From contig JBHAFL010000042.1 of assembly GCA_041856085.1 (NCBI GenBank), forward strand, positions 1-5,212: DNA of 5,212 nucleotides. Reading direction: 5' to 3'. The translations under genes were made by a program, and so were the position numbers. The notes beneath the pieces were generated by a model that saw only the letters and a program-made list of their open reading frames with translations, ran no database searches and had not been told where the DNA came from. This DNA is from RUG754 sp041856085. GTDB lineage: Bacteria > Bacillota > Clostridia > Peptostreptococcales > Anaerovoracaceae. Shown one piece after another: positions 1-5,120 of the stretch. The stretch's first letter is position 1; every line of letters begins with the position of its first letter.

Positions 1-28
1 CCCCTTGAAGTCATATTTGTCAACCCCT
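1..28 (-). other. Possible ribosome-binding site and first codons of a gene leaving the window
   Basis: On the minus strand AGGGG (24-28) is followed after 9 nt by an ATG at 12-14, then ACT TCA AGG and the window edge. AGGGG is also the ribosome-binding motif of the AI-2E-family gene here, and a strong promoter lies upstream at 67-95, so a gene start is plausible. The same bases hold TTGACA (18-23), which could instead be a -35 box with its -10 beyond the edge, and an AAGGGG at 1-6 could serve a start outside the window. Four codons say nothing about the product. Confidence 0.3.
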
Positions 29-66
29 TTTTTGAAAAAATTCCCTAACCAGCTTTTATTAGCGTC

Positions 67-95
67 ATTTTAGCATAAATATACTCAATTTTCAA
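67..95 (-). promoter_or_regulatory. Sigma-A-type promoter with extended -10, reading off the left edge
   Basis: The minus strand has TTGAAA (90-95), a 17-nt spacer and TAAAAT (67-72), preceded by TGC (73-75), which makes an extended -10. This is one of the two best promoter matches in the window. Transcription would start near position 60 and run toward coordinate 1. It lies just beyond the kce terminator hairpin, so it should serve a separate gene starting at or beyond the edge. Confidence 0.6.
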
Positions 96-108
96 TATTT
101 TTTTCCTA

Positions 109-152
109 AAAGGCGGCGTGCACCCTGCTGAATGCCGTGGCTCGCCGCCTTT
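109..152 (-). terminator. Hairpin terminator after kce
   Basis: A perfect 10-bp inverted repeat (109-118 with 143-152; arms AAAGGCGGCG and CGCCGCCTTT) surrounds a 24-nt loop, about 30 nt after the kce stop. Read on the minus strand, the right arm runs into TTTT and then AGG and a run of A. The stem is strong but the U-tract is short, so termination may be incomplete or factor-assisted. The repeat is nearly symmetric and could also act on the plus strand, although no plus-strand gene reaches it. Confidence 0.55.
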
Positions 153-182
153 CGGAATGATATGAAAAAAATGTTGCTTTAG

Positions 183-1013
183 TTAGAATTTTCTCGGTGG
201 CAGGGAAAGGATTTCTCTCGCTTCGTCAGGAGTAGCGATTTCTCTTCCGAGAAGCTTGGCAATCTTAACTACTTTCTCTACCATCTCGCCGTTTGACTTG
301 GCGAGCACGCCCTTTTCAAGGTACACGTTATCCTCGAAGCCTACGCGCACGTGTCCGCCCATAGCGATTGTGCCTGCTACGATATTCCAGCAGTTCTTGC
401 CGATGCCCGTAGCCGTCCAAGTCGAGCCCTGAGGAATAGATGTAGCCATAATTACGAGGTCTCTGATTGTAGCCGTCATCTGAACGCCGAGAACGAAGTC
501 CCAGTGAATCGGATGAACTAAGAGGCCTTTCTTATCAGCCTTAAGTCCGAGGTCAATCATACCCTTGTCGAATACTTCACACTCAGGCTTAATTCCTCTT
601 TCTTTGAGGATTTTTGCAAAGTTCATAATAGTATTGTCGGTATTCACAAACACTTCGTCTCCGCCGAAGTTGCAAGTACCGCAGTCAAGCGTCGCCATTT
701 CAGGCGTAGGCGTGATCTCTGTGGACTGTAATCTCTCAAGGTCAGTCATTCCTACAGCTCCGCCTGTCGAAGGCTGAATGATAACGTCAGGACATTCTTT
801 TCTGATAGCGTCGCACATTACCTGGAATCTGCCTTTATCCTGTGTAGGAGTACCATCATCCCATCTTACATGAAGGTGGATAAGAGCAGCGCCGGCGTCA
901 TAAGCCGACTTAGCTTCTCTGACGATTTCCTCAACTGTATAAGGAACTGCCGGGTTGTTTTCTTTCGTAACCTCTGCTCCACAAATGCAAGCGCTGATAA
1001 TTAATTTCTCCAT
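183..1013 (-). CDS. kce: 3-keto-5-aminohexanoate cleavage enzyme (BKACE family)
   Basis: This cytoplasmic, metal-dependent enzyme of lysine fermentation condenses 3-keto-5-aminohexanoate with acetyl-CoA, giving acetoacetate and L-3-aminobutyryl-CoA. The 276-residue product has the usual family length and a TIM-barrel pattern. Visible family residues are Glu14 in the GAE motif, the metal-binding pair His46 and His48 (IHLHVR), Ser82 in QPSTGG, the Glu144/Glu146 region (PECEVFD), and Arg223, Glu227 and Asp228 in HVRVGFEDN, where Glu227 should complete the zinc site. The assignments come from recalled knowledge of characterised Kce. The ATG at 1013 has an excellent AAAGGAGAG ribosome-binding site (1018-1026). 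No other lysine-fermentation gene (kamA, kamDE, kdd, kal) is in the window, and a hairpin follows, so the gene looks monocistronic. BKACE paralogues act on other beta-keto acids, so the exact substrate is less certain than the family. Confidence 0.93.
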   Translation of the reverse strand: MEKLIISACICGAEVTKENNPAVPYTVEEIVREAKSAYDAGAALIHLHVRWDDGTPTQDKGRFQVMCDAIRKECPDVIIQPSTGGAVGMTDLERLQSTEITPTPEMATLDCGTCNFGGDEVFVNTDNTIMNFAKILKERGIKPECEVFDKGMIDLGLKADKKGLLVHPIHWDFVLGVQMTATIRDLVIMATSIPQGSTWTATGIGKNCWNIVAGTIAMGGHVRVGFEDNVYLEKGVLAKSNGEMVEKVVKIAKLLGREIATPDEAREILSLPPRKF

Positions 1014-1049
1014 TTTACTCTCCTTTTATCGTTATGATTGATATTTAGT

Positions 1050-1162
1050 CAGCCATCTGTTTGATTATACCGTATTTATATTATATAATACTGCCGCGTG
1101 CAATTTTACCTGAGCCTGCTCAGACGAAACCGCACGGCGATATTATCTCCGTATAATGGCTG
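1050..1162 (-). ncRNA. Candidate structured 5' leader RNA of kce
   Basis: If transcription starts at the promoter inside the rapZ end, kce has a leader of about 150 nt. By hand it folds as follows. A closing stem pairs 1156-1162 (CAGCCAU) with 1050-1056 (AUGGCUG), and UAUAC (1151-1155) with GUAUA (1066-1070). Arm one pairs GCCGUGC (1132-1138) with 1093-1101 across a 2-nt bulge, then has an 8+8-nt internal loop and a CUGAG/CUCAG hairpin (1110-1123, loop CAGG). Arm two pairs GUAUU (1087-1091) with AAUAC (1072-1076). The ribosome-binding site at 1018-1026 lies outside, and I see neither an anti-Shine-Dalgarno segment nor a terminator before kce, so no switching mechanism is evident. No known riboswitch class was recognised. 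The A/T richness makes chance helices likely, so this remains a candidate. Confidence 0.33.
1075..1103 (-). promoter_or_regulatory. kce: Alternative, weaker promoter for kce
   Basis: TTGCAC (1098-1103), a 17-nt spacer and TATAAA (1075-1080) form a moderate promoter match, giving a leader of about 55 nt. Further TATAAT matches at 1080-1085 and 1064-1069 lack a -35 at the right distance and probably reflect A/T richness. A dyad, CTGAGC-AG-GCTCAG reading on either strand (1110-1123), lies 6 bp upstream of this -35 box and could be a regulator site. If this promoter is the main one, the structured-leader reading of the region fails. Confidence 0.3.
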
Positions 1163-1180
1163 CGTGTGCGTTCATTATAC
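1151..1180. repeat. 8-bp inverted repeat over the -10 and start region of the kce promoter
   Basis: GTATAATG (1151-1158) and CATTATAC (1173-1180) are perfect inverted repeats separated by 14 nt. The right arm contains the -10 box of the promoter at 1174-1202, and the predicted start point falls in the spacer. The layout would suit an operator where a bound regulator blocks open-complex formation. It could also be chance reuse of a TATAAT-like word. The left arm takes part in the alternative long-range RNA pairing of the leader. Confidence 0.35.
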
Positions 1181-1202
1181 CACTAAAGGTCTCTATGTTC
1201 AA
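1174..1202 (-). promoter_or_regulatory. kce: Strong promoter embedded in the 3' end of rapZ, driving kce
   Basis: The minus strand has TTGAAC (1197-1202), a 17-nt spacer and TATAAT (1174-1179), with TGG (1180-1182) making an extended -10. The -35 box lies in the codons for the last residues of RapZ (Leu-Glu-His-Arg-Asp-Leu), and the rapZ stop codon is in the spacer. Transcription should start near 1167 and give kce a leader of about 150 nt. The core GTGGTATAATG is identical in the promoter of the AI-2E-family gene at the other end of the window. Confidence 0.6.
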
Positions 1203-2034
1203 GTGTAACTCTTCTTCCCTCTTCGGTAAAGATTCTCTTAAGCTCGTTAGCTATCGCCACGGACCTGTGCTGTCCTCCCGTACAGCCGACTGCAATTGAG
1301 AGACTGTATTTTCCCTCTTTGATGTAGTGAGGAATCAGCTTGTGAATAATCTCCGTATATCTGTTTACGAACTCCTTGGTGATATCCTGTTTAAGCACGA
1401 ACCGGGAGACTTTTTTGTTATTGCCGGTGAGTCTCTTAAGGGACGGGATATAATACGGGTTCGGTATGAAACGTGCGTCCATCACCCAGTCGGCTTCAAT
1501 AGGTATGCCTTTTTTGTAACCGAAGCTGCTGATGTTTATAACGAATGAATCTTTTCGCTTTTTTTCTGAAAAGAGCTTATCCATCTCGGAGTTGAACTCC
1601 GCCACTTTCATATGAGAGGTGTCGATTATATATGTCGCTTCGACTCTCAGGTCTGCAAGCTGCGCTCTCTCCTCGAGTATTATTTCCTGCGTAATCGGAG
1701 CGTTCGACAGCGGGTGAAATCTTCTGGTTTCGTTATATCTTCTGATGAGCGCTTCATCGGACGCCTCCACGAAAAGCATCTTGAAGCCGATGTTCGGGTC
1801 ATGCTTGAGAGCTTCGACTACCGCCTTAATATCATTCAAAAAACCTCTGCCTCTTATATCGACCACAAACGCAGCTTTTTGTATCTGCTTAGGTTCCGTA
1901 AAAGTAAGCTCTATGAAGTTTTTAATAAGCACCGGCGGAATGTTGTCGATACAATAATATCCCTTATCCTCAAACCACTCTATCGCTTTTGTCTTGCCGC
2001 CTCCCGAGAGGCCCGTAACCATTACTACTTCCAT
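1183..2034 (-). CDS. rapZ: RapZ/YvcJ-family nucleotide-binding regulator
   Basis: The 283-residue product has full family length. The P-loop GLSGGGKT is at residues 8-15; many relatives have Ala at residue 12, but the GxxxxGKT pattern is intact. A Walker-B-like VVDIRGR is at 57-63, RRFHPLS at 104-110 and IIDTS at 136-140. The C-terminal domain carries DARFIPNPYY (186-195), GCTGGQHRSV (250-259) and a closing HRDL. In E. coli RapZ binds small RNAs and guides RNase E, controlling GlmS and amino-sugar synthesis. In B. subtilis YvcJ binds and hydrolyses nucleotides, with a role linked to competence. Which role applies here is unknown. The start at 2034 puts the P-loop at the usual distance; GGGAG lies only 3 nt upstream (2038-2042) and AGGAG lies 14 nt upstream (2049-2053), neither ideally spaced. 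It is the last gene of the murB operon. yvcK/glmR and whiA, its usual Firmicute followers, are absent downstream. Confidence 0.95.
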   Translation of the reverse strand: MEVVMVTGLSGGGKTKAIEWFEDKGYYCIDNIPPVLIKNFIELTFTEPKQIQKAAFVVDIRGRGFLNDIKAVVEALKHDPNIGFKMLFVEASDEALIRRYNETRRFHPLSNAPITQEIILEERAQLADLRVEATYIIDTSHMKVAEFNSEMDKLFSEKKRKDSFVINISSFGYKKGIPIEADWVMDARFIPNPYYIPSLKRLTGNNKKVSRFVLKQDITKEFVNRYTEIIHKLIPHYIKEGKYSLSIAVGCTGGQHRSVAIANELKRIFTEEGRRVTLEHRDL

Positions 2035-2067
2035 TTTCTCCCGATCCGCTCCTGATTCAGCATGTTT

Positions 2068-2817
2068 TTATTCTTCTCTTTTAACGATATTAACTATCCT
2101 CGAAATGTCAAGACCCGCTTCCAATGCTCGCTGAAGCTGAGTCTCGAAGCTCCCGACTTTTTCGGGAATATGCGCATCCGAGCTTATTACGAACTGCACG
2201 TCAAACTCGGAGGCAAGTCTGATTTCATATATATCGAGGTGAGGGTGTTTACCGTTTATCTCAAGCAGGGTTCCCGTCGACTCGCAAGCTTTGGCAATCT
2301 CGGCTATATCGAACGGGCCCTTGTCACCGGGGTGAGTCAATATATCTATGTGATTGCCGGCTTCCTCGTTATGATAAAGCGCGTTCGTTATCATCTCCGT
2401 ATTTTTGACGAGAAGCTGTTTCGTCCTGAGTCCGAGCCTGTTCGAAAGCATACCCGACCCGAGCACGGCATAGTGATAACCTGCAAGCAATATATCAAGT
2501 TTCCCGGCTTCCTCGAGGGTGACGTCGATGTAAGGCCTACGCCTCACAGTGTTCGCCTCCACTCCGAGAAGTATGTCAACCTCAGGATATTTCAGCTTAG
2601 CTTCTCTTATGTCCTCCCTCATATCCGGCAGTCTGCCGAAATCCATACCGTAACTTAAGTTATGCGGTCCGTGGTCTGTAATGGCAATGGAATCCAAACC
2701 TTTTTCATAAGCCGCACGCACGTTATCAAGTATCGTTCCTTTTCCGTGCGAATATACAGTATGTGTATGATGATCAAAGGTCATCCTGTATTTCTTTGTA
2801 AGCAAGTTCGTTTTCAT
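2068..2817 (-). CDS. PHP-domain metal-dependent hydrolase (YcdX-like)
   Basis: The 249-residue product is a single PHP domain, close in length to E. coli YcdX (about 245). Metal-ligand motifs occur in order: DHHTHT (His17, His19), His24, ITDHG (Asp48-His49), GVEAN (Glu87), AGYHY, LTHPGD, EINGKH and a C-terminal SSDAH. Together these fit a multinuclear metal site of a phosphatase or phosphoesterase such as YcdX or histidinol phosphatase. With no his genes nearby, histidine synthesis is unlikely, and the physiological substrate is unknown. PHP genes of this type often lie between murB and rapZ in Clostridia, which suggests a wall-precursor or nucleotide-sugar role by context only. The gene begins 10 nt after the murB stop. 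The ATG at 2817 lacks a clear ribosome-binding site, so it may depend on coupling to murB. A later ATG at residue 12 (2784), also without a strong site, sits just before the first motif. Confidence 0.88.
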   Translation of the reverse strand: MKTNLLTKKYRMTFDHHTHTVYSHGKGTILDNVRAAYEKGLDSIAITDHGPHNLSYGMDFGRLPDMREDIREAKLKYPEVDILLGVEANTVRRRPYIDVTLEEAGKLDILLAGYHYAVLGSGMLSNRLGLRTKQLLVKNTEMITNALYHNEEAGNHIDILTHPGDKGPFDIAEIAKACESTGTLLEINGKHPHLDIYEIRLASEFDVQFVISSDAHIPEKVGSFETQLQRALEAGLDISRIVNIVKREE

Positions 2818-2827
2818 TCTGTATCGG

Positions 2828-3799
2828 CTATATTATCCTCACTTCCGGCTCAAGCTTAACCCCGAAAACGTCAAATACGGTGTTCTGTACGAGGGTTATG
2901 AGCCTCAATATGTCTGTAGCGGTCGCGCCTCCCTTGTTGATTATGAACCCGCTGTGAAGCGTGGATACCTGCGCTCCGCCTATGCTTAGGCCCTTTAGAC
3001 CCGCGTCCTGAATGAGCTTGCCGGCAAAATACCCCGCAGGTCTCTTAAAGGTGGAGCCTGCGGACGGGAAATCGAGCGGCTGTTTCTCTTTTCTTCTCCG
3101 TGTGAAGTCGTCAAATCTCTTTTTGATTTCTATCGGATTGCCTTTTTTTAGTGAGAAAATAACAGATGTTACTATATATCCGCTCTCCATAAGTTTACTG
3201 TGCCTATATCTGAAATCCATCTCATCGTTTGTGAAATCTCTCTCCTCGCTTCCGTCAGGCGATACCGCATGAACGGACTTAACTATATTTTTTGTTTCGC
3301 TTTCATAGGCTCCTGCATTCATGAATACAGCTCCTCCTACAGAGCCCGGAATACCCGAGAGTCCCTCCAGACCCTCCGCGCCGAAGCTAAAACTGAGTTT
3401 TGCAAGCGAGGACAGAAGCATTGCCGCCCCCGCGCGTATCTCCACGGCTTCCGATTTCTGCTCAGCCTCTTTTACTACTGCGGGATTGCAGTTCTCCGGC
3501 TCGCGGCAGGGCGCAGTTCCCGAGATTACCTCTGCGTAGCCGAAAGCGTCGCCATCAAGCTTAATCACCGCTCCCTTATAGAGACCGTCCCGAAAAAGCG
3601 TGTTGGTTCCGTTGCCGAGCATAATATGCGGCAGGGAGTTTCTTGAGACTATCGACAATGTCGCTCTCAGTTCCTCTGTCGATTTCGGTATGACAAGATA
3701 TTCAGCTCTTCCGCCCGCCTTAAACGAGCAGAGCTCCGACATATCCGCGTTTTCTAATATTTTAATGTCAGGATAACTATTTTTTAATTCTCTCAGCAC
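2828..3799 (-). CDS. murB: UDP-N-acetylenolpyruvoylglucosamine reductase
   Basis: MurB is the cytoplasmic FAD enzyme that reduces UDP-GlcNAc-enolpyruvate with NADPH to UDP-MurNAc, the second committed step of peptidoglycan synthesis. Numbering from this start (323 residues), the FAD-binding half has SFKAGGRAEYLV (35-46), GNGTN (62-66) and GLSGIPGSVGGAVFMNAGAY (147-166). YRHSK (198-202) holds the catalytic Arg199, SAGSTFKRP (246-254) the proton-donating Ser249, and LEPEVRII ends the protein with the catalytic Glu. The short SAGSxFKRP form suggests a type II enzyme. Residues about 90-118 form an extra hydrophilic stretch with two Cys, between strands that are usually joined by a short turn. The GTG at 3799 was chosen because AGAGGG (3806-3811) lies 6 nt upstream; another GTG at 3832 (334 residues) has no such site. 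The gene overlaps the transporter gene by 23 nt, or by 56 with the longer start, implying translational coupling. Confidence 0.95.
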   Translation of the reverse strand: MLRELKNSYPDIKILENADMSELCSFKAGGRAEYLVIPKSTEELRATLSIVSRNSLPHIMLGNGTNTLFRDGLYKGAVIKLDGDAFGYAEVISGTAPCREPENCNPAVVKEAEQKSEAVEIRAGAAMLLSSLAKLSFSFGAEGLEGLSGIPGSVGGAVFMNAGAYESETKNIVKSVHAVSPDGSEERDFTNDEMDFRYRHSKLMESGYIVTSVIFSLKKGNPIEIKKRFDDFTRRRKEKQPLDFPSAGSTFKRPAGYFAGKLIQDAGLKGLSIGGAQVSTLHSGFIINKGGATATDILRLITLVQNTVFDVFGVKLEPEVRII

Positions 3800-5066
3800 C
3801 CTCAACCCTCTCTTTCCCGAAGAGCTCTTCACTCATGATACCGAACTTCGAAAAGTCTTCATATATCGCGGTATCCGTCGGATAATCCAGCTTGCTCAGT
3901 TTTTGGTTCACGCCTCGAGCACAGTAGATATAGATTACGGCAAACAGCGGTACGCCGAGTATCATACCGAGGATTCCGAACAGCCCTCCGCCCACGATGA
4001 TTGCGAACATAACCCAGAAGCTGGCAAGCTTCGTGCTCTTGCCGAGTATCTTAGGGCCGAGGATATTGCCGTCAAACTGCTGAAGAATGAAAACAAGAAT
4101 GATGAACTTTAGCGCGTCAATCGGGCTGATAATGAGAAGAAGCAGTGCGGACGGTATAGCTCCGATGAACGGTCCGAAAAACGGTATTACATTCGTGACG
4201 CCGATGATAACCGAAATAAGCATAGCCTGCGGTATCTGAAATATCGTCATAAATATGAAGCAAAGCAGACCTATGATTGTGGAATCTATGAGCTTGCCGT
4301 TTATGAATCCTCCGAAGCTGTTGTTTGTAATCTTACCGAGCTCGAAAACATTTTTTGCTTTTTCTTCTCCGAATACGGCAATCACGAGCTTTTTCGACTG
4401 CGCGGCGAACATTTCTTTGGCGTTAAGGAGATAGACGCAGATTATTATCGCAACCACTATATTGAGCAGGGTGCTTATCGTCGATACCACACCTGAGGAT
4501 ATGCTCGAAACAAGCGACTCCGAGGCGGGAAGTATCTTATCCTGAATCCAAGTCAGAACATTTTCCTGAATGCTGTCCATATTGACCGAAAGGAAATTGG
4601 CAAGCTCGGGGTTATCCTTAAGGTTGTCGCTCACCCACGAAAACGCCGTGTTGAAATAAGCAGGCATACGCGGTACGAGAGTCGCAATGCTTTCGTAAAG
4701 TCCCGGTATTATCATTATAACGATTCCCGAGATAACCGTCACCATAAAAACAAGCGTGAGTATAGTCGCAATAAACCTCGAGAGCTTCAGCGCCTTAATC
4801 GGGTTTTTCGATTTAGTTCTTATGATGGGATAGCTCCTTTTAACCACCCAGTTATACACGGGGCTCAAAAGATATGAGATGACTATGCCGAGATAAAAGG
4901 GAAACAATATCCCGTTCACCTTATCCCAGCCGCTTTTTATGTTGGGAAAGTGGTTGATGGCATAGTATGCCGTTATCAGGAGAATCCCTACGCAAAAAAG
5001 CATTGTACCCGCTTTAATGTATGGATTGTCGGTTCGTTTTTTGAAATTGTCGGTGAATTTTTCCAT
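3777..5066 (-). CDS. AI-2E family (PerM/YtvI-like, UPF0118) membrane transporter
   Basis: This polytopic inner-membrane protein has 429 residues from this start, normal for the family. Hydrophobic segments lie near residues 19-36, 53-68, 100-121, 200-215, 262-278, 282-296, 305-315, 318-331, 351-365 and 366-382. A large hydrophilic region between the third and fourth holds the variable central domain. Family motifs include IGVTNVIPFFGPFIGAIPSA (288-307) and QQFDGNILGPKILGKSTKL (329-347). Relatives include TqsA (autoinducer-2 export), PerM and Na+/H+ antiporters, so the substrate cannot be assigned. The ATG at 5066 has AGGGG (5073-5077) 6 nt upstream. An in-frame ATG at 5118-5120 (447 residues) lies upstream of the -10 box, so that start is unlikely on this transcript. 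It is the first gene of the operon, and its 3' end overlaps murB. Confidence 0.9.
   Translation of the reverse strand: MEKFTDNFKKRTDNPYIKAGTMLFCVGILLITAYYAINHFPNIKSGWDKVNGILFPFYLGIVISYLLSPVYNWVVKRSYPIIRTKSKNPIKALKLSRFIATILTLVFMVTVISGIVIMIIPGLYESIATLVPRMPAYFNTAFSWVSDNLKDNPELANFLSVNMDSIQENVLTWIQDKILPASESLVSSISSGVVSTISTLLNIVVAIIICVYLLNAKEMFAAQSKKLVIAVFGEEKAKNVFELGKITNNSFGGFINGKLIDSTIIGLLCFIFMTIFQIPQAMLISVIIGVTNVIPFFGPFIGAIPSALLLLIISPIDALKFIILVFILQQFDGNILGPKILGKSTKLASFWVMFAIIVGGGLFGILGMILGVPLFAVIYIYCARGVNQKLSKLDYPTDTAIYEDFSKFGIMSEELFGKERVEGAERIKK
3806..3811 (-). promoter_or_regulatory. murB: Ribosome-binding site that decides the murB start
   Basis: AGAGGG within the 3' coding end of the transporter gene lies 6 nt upstream of the GTG at 3799. 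No comparable motif precedes the alternative GTG at 3832. The shorter product also starts with a lead-in of typical length before the conserved SFKxGG motif. Confidence 0.5.
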
Positions 5067-5072
5067 TTTAAT

Positions 5073-5077
5073 CCCCT
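5073..5077 (-). promoter_or_regulatory. Ribosome-binding site that decides the transporter start
   Basis: AGGGG lies 6 nt upstream of the ATG at 5066. It supports the 429-residue product over the longer in-frame start at 5120, which lies upstream of the -10 box. Confidence 0.65.
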
Positions 5078-5103
5078 GTGCCGTATGTAGTTGATTCGCA
5101 GCC

Positions 5104-5112
5104 ATTATACCA
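5104..5112 (-). promoter_or_regulatory. Extended -10 promoter of the transporter-murB-PHP-rapZ operon
   Basis: TGGTATAAT on the minus strand is a perfect extended -10 element. No good -35 box is at 16-18 nt (TAATAA at 17 nt), which extended -10 promoters can tolerate. The start point would be near 5097, giving a leader of about 30 nt that includes the AGGGG site. GTGGTATAATG is shared with the promoter inside the rapZ end. Confidence 0.55.
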
Positions 5113-5120
5113 CAATTCAT

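Noticed and set aside
1081..1150. Partial likeness of the kce leader to a glycine riboswitch aptamer (GGAGA at 1146-1150 and CUCAGGUAAAA at 1104-1114 on the minus strand).
   Set aside because: The central conserved CCGAAGG-GCAA block and the GGAC after the AAAA are missing, and the GAGAG/CUCUC stem cannot form. The 11-base match alone is not enough to call the class; an Rfam RF00504 scan would settle it.
1152..1157. TATAAT on the plus strand that could start an RNA antisense to rapZ.
   Set aside because: No -35-like hexamer lies 16-18 nt upstream and no TG extension is present. It is better explained as an arm of the inverted repeat.
1612..2055. Long open frame on the plus strand opposite rapZ.
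   Set aside because: It is antisense to a gene with intact family motifs, has no ribosome-binding site, and its product resembles nothing recognisable.
2028..2063. Tiny 12-codon frame (ATG at 2061-2063) whose stop overlaps the rapZ start.
   Set aside because: It has no ribosome-binding site and no sign of conservation can be judged. It is probably chance in the PHP-rapZ gap.
2062..2658. 198-codon open frame on the plus strand opposite the PHP gene.
   Set aside because: The minus-strand frame carries all the PHP metal motifs. The plus-strand product has no recognisable domain and looks like a codon-bias shadow.
3200..3646. 148-codon open frame on the plus strand opposite murB.
   Set aside because: MurB motifs on the minus strand explain the open frame, and the opposite product shows no family features.
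3800..3832. Longer murB start at the GTG at 3832.
   Set aside because: No ribosome-binding motif precedes it and it lengthens the overlap to 56 nt. It is not excluded, only less likely than 3799.
5067..5120. Longer transporter start at the ATG at 5118-5120.
   Set aside because: These codons include the extended -10 box and lie largely upstream of the predicted transcript start. AGGGG is placed correctly for the ATG at 5066.
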